A stretch of DNA of 64,000 bases from Methylicorpusculum oleiharenae (GCF_009828925.2 NZ_WUTY02000001.1:2820492-2884491), one strand, 5' to 3'; shown: positions 25,764 to 34,900, counted from the stretch's first letter. Program-made: numbers and translations. Notes: generated by a model not told the origin, from the letters alone.

Positions 25764-25867
25764 GTTATTTGGCGTTGCTTCGGGCTAGCCCGGTTTTATT
25801 CAACCTCCGTCCCACTAGCAAATCACAGTGACCTTATTCCATTTGGTTGAGCGCCTAAGCTCTGTGG

Positions 25868-25873
25868 TATACT
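25868..25873 (+). promoter_or_regulatory. Probable -10 element of bamA
   Basis: TATACT, 44 bases before the bamA ATG. Candidate -35 hexamers TTGGTT (25843) and TTGAGC (25847) give spacers of 19 and 15 bases, neither ideal. Confidence 0.4.
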
Positions 25874-25916
25874 TGACCCGTTATAAGTCAACGGCAACCG
25901 TATTTCGCACAAATTC

Positions 25917-28208
25917 ATGAGATTATCAGTTTTATCAGTCATTATCATGCTGACTTTGGTATTTTCACAGGTCGTAAAAAGTGAAGACGGGTTTGTAGTT
26001 GATAATATACAAGTCAATGGTTTACAAAGAATTTCCGTTGGAACCGTCTATAATTATCTCCCCGTCAATATCGGAGATACTTTTTCGTCCGAACGAATAC
26101 CTGTTGCCGTCAGAGCGCTTTTTAAAACCGGTTTTTTCAAAGACATCACGATCGAAAGATCCGGGTCGACGCTGGTGGTCAATGTGGTCGAAAGACCTTC
26201 AATCGCTAAAATTCTGTTTGAAGGTAATAAAGATATCAGTTCGGAGGATTTGCTGAAGGCATTAAAAAATATCGGCCTGTCTGAAGGAAAAGTATTCAAC
26301 CAGCAAATTCTGGAAAAAGTCGAACAGGAGTTGAGGCGCCAATATTTTAGTCACGGCAAATACGGTCTGAAGATTGATACCGAAGTTGCCGATCTCACCC
26401 GAAACAGAGTGGGTATCAATATCAAGATTTCAGAAGGACGGGTTGCCAAAATCAAACAGATTAATGTCGTCGGCAATAAAACCTTCGAAAATGACGATTT
26501 GCAAAAAGACTTTGAGTTAAGTACCTCCAATCTTTTGTCGTTTTATACCAAAGATGACCAATATTCAAAACAAAAGCTTTCGGCTGATCTCGAGCGTTTG
26601 CGCTCCTATTATCTGGATCGCGGCTATATCAATTTCAATATTGAATCAACGCAGGTCGCCATAACGCCTGACAAGAAAGAAATTTATATTACGATTAATG
26701 TAAAAGAAGGCGATGTCTACACGTTAGAAAAAGTCAAATTGGCGGGTAACCTGATTGTTCAGCCCGACGAAATTACCAAACTGGTTCAGGTCGGACCGGG
26801 TGAAATTTTCTCCAGAAGAAATGCGACTGAAACGTCAAAAGCCATCTCGGATCGCTTGGGTGATGACGGATATGTTTTTGCTAACGTCAACATGGTTCCT
26901 GAAATTAACGAGGCTGACAAGACCGTTGCAATGACGTTTTTTGTTGATCCGGGTAAGCGGGTTTATGTCAACCGCATCAACATGAGGGGCAACACCAAAA
27001 CCCGTGACGAAGTGTTAAGACGGGAATTACGGCAAATGGAAGCCAGTTGGGCATCCAACACAAAAATCGAGCGATCCAAAACGCGCCTGGAAAGACTGGG
27101 CTATTTCGAGGAAGTGAATGTCGAGACGCCGCCGGTGGTGGGTACTTCAGATCAAATTGATGTCAACTATACTGTTGTTGAAAAACCTTCCGGAAATTTG
27201 ACGGCAGGTGTAGGCTTTTCGCAAACTCAAGGTATTATTCTGAATGCCAATATCTCGCAGGACAATGTCTTTGGTTCCGGCAAACGGGTCAACCTGGCAT
27301 TCAATAACAGTGATGTTTCAACTAACTACCGGTTTGGCTTTTTAAACCCTTATTTTACTCTGGATGGTGTGAGCTTGGGATATGAATTGGGTTATCGAAG
27401 CACCGATGCCCGGCAAGCCAACATTGCCAGTTATACTACCGATGTGGCAAATGCCGGAATGAACTTTGGCATACCGTTGAATGAATTTGACACTTTGCGG
27501 TTTAATGCGGATGTGAAGCATACCAGTCTGGATACTACGTCTTCCTCATCCTATGACATCATAGAGTTCATAGAAGAAGAAGGTGACAGTTTTTTAACCT
27601 TCGCCCCTTCCATAGGCTGGACACATGATACGCTGAACCGTTTCGTTTTTCCGACCAGCGGCGGACAGCAAAGGTTATCAGCCTTGGCAACCGTGCCGGG
27701 CAGCGATCTTGAGTATTACAAAATCAGTTATAAGCAGCAGGAATATTTTCCTATCGCCAAAGACCTGACTTTTAGTTTGAGTGCGGAAGCTGCGTATGGA
27801 GACGGCTATGGAAAAACAGATGAACTGCCGTTCTTTGAAAATTATTTTGCCGGTGGGGTTCGCTCGGTGCGGGGATTTAACGACAATACCTTAGGTCCTA
27901 GAGACAGACCTACCCCGGGTAATTCATCAAGACCGATAGGTGGATCTACGAAACTGGCGGGAAGTGCGGAATTATTTTTCCCCGTACCTTTTATGAAAGA
28001 ATCCAAGTCAATACGATTGGGCACTTTTATTGATGCCGGGATGGTCGATAACAGTTTTTCATTTGATGAAATGCGCTATTCCGCAGGTATTTCCGGTGAA
28101 TGGCTGTCGCCTTTCGGGGCTATTTCGGTCAGTGTCGCTAAACCTATAAATCTTGAAGATCAAGATGACGAAAGAAACTTTCAGTTTTCATTCGGTTCCG
28201 GTTTTTAG
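25917..28208 (+). CDS. bamA: Outer membrane protein assembly factor BamA
   Basis: A 763-residue Omp85 protein. A signal peptide (residues 1-22) is followed by five POTRA domains to about residue 420 and a 16-strand barrel. The conserved loop-6 motif V-R-G-F is visible in G-G-V-R-S-V-R-G-F-N, and the protein ends in a terminal phenylalanine (F-G-S-G-F), as required for outer membrane targeting. It is the core of the BAM machine that folds outer membrane proteins. Order bamA-skp-fabZ-lpxA-rnhB-dnaE follows the E. coli locus apart from missing lpxD and lpxB. Length matches the family (about 800). Confidence 0.96.
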   Translation: MRLSVLSVIIMLTLVFSQVVKSEDGFVVDNIQVNGLQRISVGTVYNYLPVNIGDTFSSERIPVAVRALFKTGFFKDITIERSGSTLVVNVVERPSIAKILFEGNKDISSEDLLKALKNIGLSEGKVFNQQILEKVEQELRRQYFSHGKYGLKIDTEVADLTRNRVGINIKISEGRVAKIKQINVVGNKTFENDDLQKDFELSTSNLLSFYTKDDQYSKQKLSADLERLRSYYLDRGYINFNIESTQVAITPDKKEIYITINVKEGDVYTLEKVKLAGNLIVQPDEITKLVQVGPGEIFSRRNATETSKAISDRLGDDGYVFANVNMVPEINEADKTVAMTFFVDPGKRVYVNRINMRGNTKTRDEVLRRELRQMEASWASNTKIERSKTRLERLGYFEEVNVETPPVVGTSDQIDVNYTVVEKPSGNLTAGVGFSQTQGIILNANISQDNVFGSGKRVNLAFNNSDVSTNYRFGFLNPYFTLDGVSLGYELGYRSTDARQANIASYTTDVANAGMNFGIPLNEFDTLRFNADVKHTSLDTTSSSSYDIIEFIEEEGDSFLTFAPSIGWTHDTLNRFVFPTSGGQQRLSALATVPGSDLEYYKISYKQQEYFPIAKDLTFSLSAEAAYGDGYGKTDELPFFENYFAGGVRSVRGFNDNTLGPRDRPTPGNSSRPIGGSTKLAGSAELFFPVPFMKESKSIRLGTFIDAGMVDNSFSFDEMRYSAGISGEWLSPFGAISVSVAKPINLEDQDDERNFQFSFGSGF

Positions 28209-28235
28209 GCATTTTTGTTTGCTCGACTTATCCCC

Positions 28236-28241
28236 TATAAT
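28236..28241 (+). promoter_or_regulatory. Possible -10 element before skp
   Basis: A TATAAT lies 65 bases before the skp start in the short bamA/skp gap, with TTGTTT (28215) as a -35 candidate at 15 bases. It may add an internal promoter to the operon. Confidence 0.35.
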
Positions 28242-28306
28242 TTATTTAAATCAAAACACGCGTTTATACAATTTACACTTACTTTTTACCTAAGATGGAT
28301 GAACTA

Positions 28307-28807
28307 ATGAAAACTAAGATTGTTTTATTTTTGGGATTATTGTTATCGGCCAATACGGCTTTTGCAGAATTGAAAATTGGCTTTGTGAATATTCCGGCTG
28401 TGTTGGAGAAATCACCCCAAGCGGAAAAAGCTAAAAAACGTCTGGAACAAGAATTTTCGCCAAGAGACAAACAGTTGCTGGCTCAACAAAATGAAGCCAA
28501 AGGACTGGAAGAAAGGATGAACCGTGATGCATCCGTTATGGGTGATTCGGAAAGAAGAAATTTGGAAAAAGACATTTTGGCAAAACAAAGAGAACTGAAA
28601 AGAAGCCAACAGGAGTTCAGCGAAGATTTCAATATGCGCCGTAACGAAGAGCTTGGAAAATTGCAACGCAAGATTATTGAGGCCATCCGCACGCTGGCCC
28701 AAGAGCAAAAATTTGATTTGTTGTTAACAGATGGCGTGATCTATGCGAGTGAGCAAATCGATGTAACCAGCCAAATTCAAGAAAAATTGCTTTCCTTGCC
28801 TGAATAA
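28307..28807 (+). CDS. skp: Periplasmic chaperone Skp (OmpH)
   Basis: A 166-residue secreted protein. The start at 28307 gives a clean signal peptide ending A-N-T-A-F-A before the mature E-L-K-I-G-F-V-N; an ATG at 28295 adds four residues. The mature protein is a long, charged, helix-rich coil (residues about 40-130, rich in K, E, Q, R), the tentacle structure of Skp, with beta segments at both ends that form the trimer core. It holds unfolded outer membrane proteins for the BAM complex, whose central gene precedes it. E. coli Skp is 161 residues. Confidence 0.93.
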   Translation: MKTKIVLFLGLLLSANTAFAELKIGFVNIPAVLEKSPQAEKAKKRLEQEFSPRDKQLLAQQNEAKGLEERMNRDASVMGDSERRNLEKDILAKQRELKRSQQEFSEDFNMRRNEELGKLQRKIIEAIRTLAQEQKFDLLLTDGVIYASEQIDVTSQIQEKLLSLPE

Positions 28808-28886
28808 ACGCTGATCAGTAAGGTCTGCAGGAGCGCCTCCATGACGGCTCAATTTTCAAATTTAATACATTCATCACGCCATAATA

Positions 28887-29333
28887 ATGTCTATCAAGTT
28901 AGATATACTGCAAATTCAAGAATTTCTTCCGCACCGGTATCCTTTTCTATTACTGGATAAAGTTATCGAGTGTGAGCCAGGCGTCAGGCTTTTAGGTGTC
29001 AAAAATGTGACTTATAATGAACCTTTCTTTCAAGGCCACTTTCCTCATATGCCTATTATGCCAGGCGTTTTGATACTCGAGTCCCTCGCGCAGGCAACCG
29101 GTTTGCTGGCTTCTGAAACTGCGCCCGATGTTCTTGGTAAAGGGATGACGTATTATTTGGTGGGGATAGATAAAGCCAGATTTAAACGGCCTGTGGTGCC
29201 GGGAGATCAGCTTATGCTTGAAGCAAAGTTTTTAAAAAGTAAGCGCAACATCTGGTCGTTTGAATGCCGGGCGGAAGTGGACAATGAATTTGTCGCCAGT
29301 GCAAACATCATGTGTGCAGCAGCGGTGGACTGA
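28887..29333 (+). CDS. fabZ: 3-hydroxyacyl-[acyl-carrier-protein] dehydratase FabZ
   Basis: A 148-residue hot-dog-fold enzyme. [11 protein letters not shown] near residue 16 and the catalytic segment F-Q-G-H-F-P[12 protein letters not shown], with the active His and Glu, are clear. It dehydrates 3-hydroxyacyl-ACP in fatty-acid synthesis and competes for the same substrate pool as LpxA, whose gene follows. In E. coli the gene between skp and fabZ is lpxD; here only 79 bases separate them. The lpxA start lies two bases after the fabZ stop. Confidence 0.96.
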   Translation: MSIKLDILQIQEFLPHRYPFLLLDKVIECEPGVRLLGVKNVTYNEPFFQGHFPHMPIMPGVLILESLAQATGLLASETAPDVLGKGMTYYLVGIDKARFKRPVVPGDQLMLEAKFLKSKRNIWSFECRAEVDNEFVASANIMCAAAVD

Positions 29334-29334
29334 T

Positions 29335-30105
29335 TTGATAGATCCTAAAGCAATTATCGATGAACGTGCTCAAGTGGCGGATAATGTCAGTATAGGCCCT
29401 TATACTGTCATCGGCCCTGATGTAACGATTGGTTCCGGAACTGTGATCGGGCCCCATGTTGTTATCAACGGCCCAACGCGGATCGGAGAACAAAACCGGA
29501 TATATCAATTCACGTCTATTGGTGAAGATCCGCAAGATAAAAAGTACGCTTCAGAAAAGACGTGTCTTGAAATTGGCGATAGAAATACCATCCGGGAGTT
29601 TGCCACCATGCACAGAGGGACGCTTCAAGATCGCGGTGTCACCTCAATTGGGTCAGATAACTTGTTTATGGCTTATACGCATGTCGCTCATGACTGTATG
29701 ATAGGTGATCACGTTATCTTGGCAAACGGTGCATCACTGGCGGGTCATGTGCATCTGGGTGATCACGCCATACTCGGCGGGTTTACATTGGTTCATCAAT
29801 TTACCCAAATCGGACAGTACAGTTTTTCTGCTATGGGCAGTGCCATAACCCAGGATATTCCTCCTTTTGTCATGGTAGGAGGGCGGCCCACCAGACCGCA
29901 TGGGATCAACTCCGTCGGCATGGAACGTAATGGGGTGACGCCGGAAGCAATACGGCAAATTAGAAAAGCTTACAAAATCCTTTATAAAATGAATATGCGA
30001 TTGGAAGACGCAATAGAGGAAATGGAAGGTATGGCCGGTGACAGTGACGAGTTGTCCAATATGGTCAGTTTTCTTAGAAATGTCACGCGGGGAATTTTAA
30101 GATAG
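29335..30105 (+). CDS. lpxA: UDP-N-acetylglucosamine acyltransferase LpxA
   Basis: A 256-residue left-handed beta-helix protein with many hexapeptide repeats, such as I-G-P-Y-T-V and I-G-S-G-T-V. It catalyses the first step of lipid A synthesis. The catalytic His lies in the segment T-H-V-A-H-D-C. The start is taken as TTG at 29335, which yields the family-typical L(M)-I-D-P-K-A-I-I-D; an ATG at 29260 lies inside fabZ and would give 25 extra unrelated residues. The C-terminal helical domain from about residue 190 is intact. The stop TAG (30103-30105) overlaps the proposed rnhB start region. Confidence 0.93.
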   Translation: MIDPKAIIDERAQVADNVSIGPYTVIGPDVTIGSGTVIGPHVVINGPTRIGEQNRIYQFTSIGEDPQDKKYASEKTCLEIGDRNTIREFATMHRGTLQDRGVTSIGSDNLFMAYTHVAHDCMIGDHVILANGASLAGHVHLGDHAILGGFTLVHQFTQIGQYSFSAMGSAITQDIPPFVMVGGRPTRPHGINSVGMERNGVTPEAIRQIRKAYKILYKMNMRLEDAIEEMEGMAGDSDELSNMVSFLRNVTRGILR

Positions 30106-30677
30106 CGTATTCACTGGTAGCCGGCGTTGATGAAGTCGGGCGGGGTTGTATCGCAGGACCTGTTGTTGCTGCCGCCGTAATTTTGAATCCTGATTGCCTG
30201 ATATCCGGTCTGACCGACTCGAAAAAGCTAACAGCAAAGCGCCGGACGTTTTTAGCGGGTCAGATTAAAGCGAAAGCACTCTGCTGGTCAGTTGGAAGAG
30301 CCGAAGTAAGCGAAATTGACCGCATGAATATACTCCAGGCTTCGCTGTTGGCAATGGCCAGAGCTTTATCCGGATTAGGCATTACCCCCGAATGGGTGAT
30401 GGTCGATGGGTCTTACTATCCTCCGGTTTCAATGCCTGGGGAAACCGTGATCAAGGGCGATCTTCTGATCCCTTGTATTTCGGCCGCTTCAATCCTGGCT
30501 AAAGTCGCACGAGATAATGAAATGTCGTTCATTGAGGGCGTTTATCCCGGATACGATTTTGACAGCCACAAGGGCTATCCCACAAAAAAACATCTGGAAC
30601 AAATTCAAACTCTCGGCGTGTTACCCATCCACAGACGCAGTTTTGCACCTGTCAAGAAAGTCATGGCTATTTACTGA
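30102..30677 (+). CDS. rnhB: Ribonuclease HII, with a non-canonical start codon
   Basis: A type-2 RNase H that removes RNA from RNA-DNA hybrids. The N-terminal motif G-V-D-E-V-G-R-G carries catalytic Asp and Glu, followed by the D-S-K-K-L-T motif and later Y-P-G-Y-D-F. The motif lies upstream of the first conventional start in this frame, a TTG at 30183, which would delete the active site. Between the upstream stop (30075-30077) and that TTG there is no ATG, GTG or TTG. The real start must be ATA (30102, nine bases after GGGG) or CTG (30114). I list the frame from ATA; from CTG it would be 187 residues. Confidence 0.88.
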   Translation: MAYSLVAGVDEVGRGCIAGPVVAAAVILNPDCLISGLTDSKKLTAKRRTFLAGQIKAKALCWSVGRAEVSEIDRMNILQASLLAMARALSGLGITPEWVMVDGSYYPPVSMPGETVIKGDLLIPCISAASILAKVARDNEMSFIEGVYPGYDFDSHKGYPTKKHLEQIQTLGVLPIHRRSFAPVKKVMAIY

Positions 30678-30750
30678 TCAGCTAATACCCAAACTTCACT
30701 TTGTAGCGTTAGTTTTCTATGTCACTATTCAGCGGAACAACAAAACCAAG

Positions 30751-30850
30751 GTGATGCACCGTGTAGGTTGCGGTTGTCGATAGTCAACCCAACATTTCAA
30801 GGCCATGGCGTTAATTGTTGGGTTGCGAAAAGCATGCACCCCAATCTACG
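30751..30850. repeat. Palindromic intergenic element B
   Basis: CAACCCAACA (30785-30794) is the exact complement of TGTTGGGTTG (30816-30825), and the loop contains the self-complementary GCCATGGC. Outer parts TGTAGGTTG and CAATCTACG also pair in part. This looks like a small mobile-type intergenic repeat, though only one copy was seen in the window. Confidence 0.65.
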
Positions 30851-30878
30851 CTGTATGACTAATTTTTTATGATATAGC

Positions 30879-31028
30879 TTTCGCACTTCAAATTTCGGCA
30901 AGTGCCTAAGAAGGCAACGGGTTGTTCGGCAAAGGCTTTGCCAGCATGGATGCTGGCATAGAGCCTACATGGATGGTTTTACGGCGTTCTTTGACGGGCA
31001 CCCCGGTGCCGAATTTCGATCTACGAGG
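30879..31028 (+). repeat. Dispersed structured repeat element A, copy 2
   Basis: About 150 bases matching 14666-14812 in the same orientation, with only four differences (one of them an inserted A) over the first 113 or so bases and a divergent stretch of about 12 bases near the 3' end. All hairpins are kept. The middle one reads GCCAGC/GCTGGC here against GCCGGC/GCTGGC in copy 1, so an A-U pair replaces a G-U wobble. Confidence 0.85.
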
Positions 31029-31146
31029 GTATAAATAAATCCGTTGTTTCCGGTTAACGCCCTGTGGCAAAAGGGAGTTGATTTACTCACGCACTTTTGG
31101 TTAAACCCTTGCCGTTTTTGTCTATCTTTCAACTATCGCTATTAAC

Positions 31147-34100
31147 ATGCAGCCTTCATTTGTCCATCTGAGATTACACACAGAATTTTCGCTGGTAGAT
31201 GGCATTGTCAGAATTAAACCGTTGATTAAAACCTTGGCCGAAATGAACATGCCGGCTGTTGCTGTTACTGAGCAGGCCAACTTGTTTTCTCTGGTCAAGT
31301 TTTATAAAACGGCTTTGGGGCAAGGCATAAAGCCGATCATTGGCGCAGACATCAATCTTTATAATGCCGATGAGCCGGCAGCGCCATTTGGTTTGACATT
31401 ATTGGTAAAAAACCGAAAAGGCTATGTGACTTTAACAGAGCTGATTTCCAAGGCTTACCAGGAAGGGCAGCATCAGGGCATTCCTATGATTCAGAGGGAG
31501 TGGATAGAGGCAAGCCATGATGGGTTGATTGCGTTGTCAGGAGCAATGAATGGCGATATTGGAAAGGCTTTACTGGCTAATAATACACAAGAAGCGAAAG
31601 CGCTGGCAGAGCGATGGTCCAGGCTATTTGAAAACAGTTTTTATCTGGAAGTTCAGCGAGTAGGCAAGCCGCATGAAGAGTTTTATATTGCAGCGGCAAT
31701 GGAACTTGCATTCCAGACAGCCTTGCCGATAGTTGCTACGAATGATGTTCGTTTTCTCAAGGCCAGTGAGTTTGATGCGCATGAGGTAAGAGTCTGCATT
31801 CATCAAGGCCGTGTGCTGGACGATACGCGCAGACCCAAGGATTACACAGCGCAGCAATATTTGCGGACGGCTGAGGAAATGCAGGCCTTGTTTTCAGACA
31901 TGCCCGAAGCATTGGCCAACAGTGTGGAAATTGCAAAGCGGTGTAATCTGGAACTGACCCTGGGTAAAAATTACTTGCCTGATTTTCCAGTACCGGAAGG
32001 CATGACCATTGATGAATACCTGATTGAGGCATCAAAAAAAGGGTTGGCGGAACGCTTAGTGCAATATCCGGCTTTTGGCGCCGGTACAAAAGAAGAAAAC
32101 ACAATAGCCTATTACGAACGTCTGGATATAGAACTGACCGTAATAACCCAAATGGGCTTTTCCGGTTACTTCCTCATTGTTGCCGACTTTATCCAATGGG
32201 CTAAAAATAATGGCATTCCAGTGGGGCCAGGCAGAGGTTCCGGTGCCGGTTCGCTTGTGGCGTACGTTTTAAAAATCACTGATTTGGATCCTATTGAGTT
32301 TGAATTGCTGTTTGAGCGCTTTCTTAATCCCGAACGGGTTTCAATGCCTGATTTTGACGTGGATTTTTGCATGGATCGCCGGGATGAGGTGATCGATTAT
32401 GTGGCCAGACATTACGGCAGGGATCATGTCTCCCAGATTATCACCTACGGTTCCATGGCCGCAAAAGCGGTAGTCAGAGATGTAGGACGTGTGTTAAGTT
32501 TTTCTTACGGATTTGTCGACAGACTTGCCAAGCTGATTCCCTTTGAAATTGGCATGACCCTGGAGAAAGCGCTTAAAGACAGTCCTGAACTGAAGCAGCT
32601 TTATGACAAAGAGGAAGAAGTCAAAGCGCTGGTCGATATGGCCAGAATGTTGGAAGGCATTTCCCGGAACGCCGGAAAGCACGCCGGCGGGGTTGTAATT
32701 TCCCCTACAAAGTTGACTGACTTTACGCCGCTTTATTGTGAGCAAGGCGGCGGTAATCTGGTGACACAGTTTGACAAGGATGACGTAGAAGCGGTTGGTC
32801 TGGTCAAGTTTGATTTCTTGGGGCTGCGCACGCTGACCATTATCGATTGGGCGTTGCAAACGATCAATTACAGGCTGCAGAAAACCGGTGAAACTATTGT
32901 CGATATTACCCAGATTCCCCGCGACGATCAGGATACCTATGAATTACTGAAAAAAGCCCAGACAACCGCGGTGTTTCAGTTAGAGTCCAGAGGTATGAAA
33001 GAGTTAATCAAAAAACTCAAACCGGACTGTTTCGACGACATCATCGCGCTGGTTGCGTTATTTCGGCCCGGTCCACTCGAATCGGGTATGGTGGATGACT
33101 ACATCAATGTAAAGCATGGCGCGAAAGCGGAGTATGCTCATCCCTCGCTGATTCCAATTCTCAAATCGACCAATGGGGTTATTCTTTACCAGGAACAGGT
33201 CATGCAAATAGCCCGTGAGCTCGCGGGCTATACCTTGGGTGGCGCTGACATGTTGCGCCGGGCTATGGGTAAGAAAAAACCTGAAGAAATGGCCAAGCAG
33301 CGAGAGATATTTACACAAGGTGCTGTTGCCAATCAAATTGATGAAAGTGTCGCTACTTATATCTTTGATTTGATGGAAAAATTTGCGGGGTACGGCTTTA
33401 ATAAGTCACATTCTGCCGCTTACGCTTTGGTTGCTTATCAGACCGCCTGGCTAAAAGCACACTTTCCTGCTGAATTCATGGCGGCAGTGCTGTCCGCCGA
33501 TATGGACAATACCGATAAAATCGTCGTTTTGATCGAAGAATGCCGGGAAATGAAGCTCAGTATTTGTCCGCCCAACATTAATGTATCAAACTTCCGCTTC
33601 ACTGTTAATTTTAAGCAGCAGATTGTCTATGGCATGGGTGCCATCAAAGGCGTCGGCGAGTCGGCCATTGAGGAGCTGATTAATGAACGTGATCAGCATG
33701 GCAGCTATGAAGGCTTATATGACTTATGTAAACGAGTGGATTTGCGAAAGGTCAACCGGCGGGTTTTGGAAGCGCTGATCAAAGCGGGGGCATTAGACGA
33801 ATTCGATGATAATCGTGCCGCTCATTTGGCTGAATTGACGGTGGCTCTGCGCGTGGCCGAACAACATGGAAAAATGTCGGAAACAGGGCAAAATGATTTG
33901 TTTGGCCTGGCGGTTAATGCGGAACCGGACATTGATCAGGCGGCCTATTCGACAACTGCGGAAACCTGGACAGAAGCCGAGCGCCTGGCGGCCGAGAAAA
34001 ACACGCTGGGTTTGTTTCTGACGGGTCATCCGATTATTGAGTATGAAAAGGAATTAAAAAATTTCACGCACGGCAAAATTTCCAGCATTCTTGCGGACGT

Positions 34101-34632
34101 CGAAAGATCCCGGGGACGTTTGGAAGGGCGGGCTGCCGGAATGGTGGTTGAAATTCGTACGCGACAGACCAAACAGGGAAAAACCATGGGGTTTGTGACG
34201 TTGGATGATCGCTCCGGTCGTTTGGAGTTGGCTATTTTTGGTGAAAGTTATGATAAATACCGGGATCTTTTATCAAAAGATGCGCTGCTAGTTGCAGAGG
34301 GCGCCATTGGAATAGATGATTTTACCGGGATGTTAAGGCTGACGGTAGAGAAGCTTTACAGTATAGAAGATGCTCGCAGTCAATTTGCCCGATGCATTCT
34401 GATTGACTGGAAGAATGCTGCGTCAGCAATAAAAGAAATAATTGACCCTTTTGATGCGGTTCTAAAACCCTATAAAGGCGGGTCATGCCCTGTCGTTATT
34501 AATTATTCTTCAAATACTGCGCGGGCTTCGGTTCAATTGGGCGAAGAATGGCGTGTCCATCCTACCGATGAATTAATAGTCCGGCTAAAACGGCTTTTTG
34601 CGGCAGAACACGTAGAAGTCAAATACCGTTAA
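31147..34632 (+). CDS. dnaE: DNA polymerase III alpha subunit DnaE
   Basis: A 1,161-residue replicative polymerase, nearly the same length as E. coli DnaE (1,160). The PHP domain occupies about residues 1-270, beginning with F-V-H-L-R-L-H-T-E-F-S. The polymerase core carries P-D-F-D-V-D-F near residue 400 with the catalytic aspartates, preceded by G-P-G-R-G-S-G-A-G-S-L-V. An OB-fold with G-R-L-E-L-A-I-F-G lies near residue 1,030. The enzyme copies the chromosome as the catalytic part of the holoenzyme; dnaX, encoding the clamp-loader subunit, is also in this window. The ATG at 31147 is the standard start, and the gene is separated from rnhB by two repeat elements. Confidence 0.97.
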   Translation: MQPSFVHLRLHTEFSLVDGIVRIKPLIKTLAEMNMPAVAVTEQANLFSLVKFYKTALGQGIKPIIGADINLYNADEPAAPFGLTLLVKNRKGYVTLTELISKAYQEGQHQGIPMIQREWIEASHDGLIALSGAMNGDIGKALLANNTQEAKALAERWSRLFENSFYLEVQRVGKPHEEFYIAAAMELAFQTALPIVATNDVRFLKASEFDAHEVRVCIHQGRVLDDTRRPKDYTAQQYLRTAEEMQALFSDMPEALANSVEIAKRCNLELTLGKNYLPDFPVPEGMTIDEYLIEASKKGLAERLVQYPAFGAGTKEENTIAYYERLDIELTVITQMGFSGYFLIVADFIQWAKNNGIPVGPGRGSGAGSLVAYVLKITDLDPIEFELLFERFLNPERVSMPDFDVDFCMDRRDEVIDYVARHYGRDHVSQIITYGSMAAKAVVRDVGRVLSFSYGFVDRLAKLIPFEIGMTLEKALKDSPELKQLYDKEEEVKALVDMARMLEGISRNAGKHAGGVVISPTKLTDFTPLYCEQGGGNLVTQFDKDDVEAVGLVKFDFLGLRTLTIIDWALQTINYRLQKTGETIVDITQIPRDDQDTYELLKKAQTTAVFQLESRGMKELIKKLKPDCFDDIIALVALFRPGPLESGMVDDYINVKHGAKAEYAHPSLIPILKSTNGVILYQEQVMQIARELAGYTLGGADMLRRAMGKKKPEEMAKQREIFTQGAVANQIDESVATYIFDLMEKFAGYGFNKSHSAAYALVAYQTAWLKAHFPAEFMAAVLSADMDNTDKIVVLIEECREMKLSICPPNINVSNFRFTVNFKQQIVYGMGAIKGVGESAIEELINERDQHGSYEGLYDLCKRVDLRKVNRRVLEALIKAGALDEFDDNRAAHLAELTVALRVAEQHGKMSETGQNDLFGLAVNAEPDIDQAAYSTTAETWTEAERLAAEKNTLGLFLTGHPIIEYEKELKNFTHGKISSILADVERSRGRLEGRAAGMVVEIRTRQTKQGKTMGFVTLDDRSGRLELAIFGESYDKYRDLLSKDALLVAEGAIGIDDFTGMLRLTVEKLYSIEDARSQFARCILIDWKNAASAIKEIIDPFDAVLKPYKGGSCPVVINYSSNTARASVQLGEEWRVHPTDELIVRLKRLFAAEHVEVKYR

Positions 34633-34747
34633 AGAAGCGTTATTTAAGGGTATGAAGTTGTTGGCCCGTCAGCGCGAATTGACTTCGTTTTAACGGGTAA
34701 AGGGATAATTAATCCTTTACTGTAACTACTCGCCCGCTTTGAATTAA

Positions 34748-34845
34748 GGGTGTAGGTGCTTGATTCAGAGGACGCGTTAATACGTCCCTAAAGCTCTCTA
34801 CAACATTCCTGTTGCAGAAGCCTTTTCAATCAACCACCTACACCC
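34748..34845. repeat. Palindromic intergenic element C
   Basis: A 98-base unit bounded by an 18-base inverted repeat, left arm 34748-34765 (GGGTGTAGGTGCTTGATT) and right arm 34828-34845, with one mismatch. Smaller hairpins (GGACG/CGTCC and CAAC/GTTG) lie inside. Such symmetrical intergenic units usually occur in many genomic copies; only one is in this window. Confidence 0.75.
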
Positions 34846-34900
34846 ACTAAAATTGGAGGGGGTGTGCAGATACCCTTTACTTTAATTGGCTCTGGGGATT

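Larger units (their letters stand above)
30678..31146. other. Intergenic region between rnhB and dnaE with two repeat elements
   Basis: 469 bases that hold element B (30751-30850) and copy 2 of element A (30879-31028), arranged head to tail with 28 bases between. The rest is A+T-rich and should contain the dnaE promoter. No ORF is credible. Confidence 0.75.

Noticed and set aside
34697-34720. GTAAAGG/CCTTTAC hairpin after dnaE as a terminator
   Set aside because: Stem of seven with no T-run; kept as a weak structure only.
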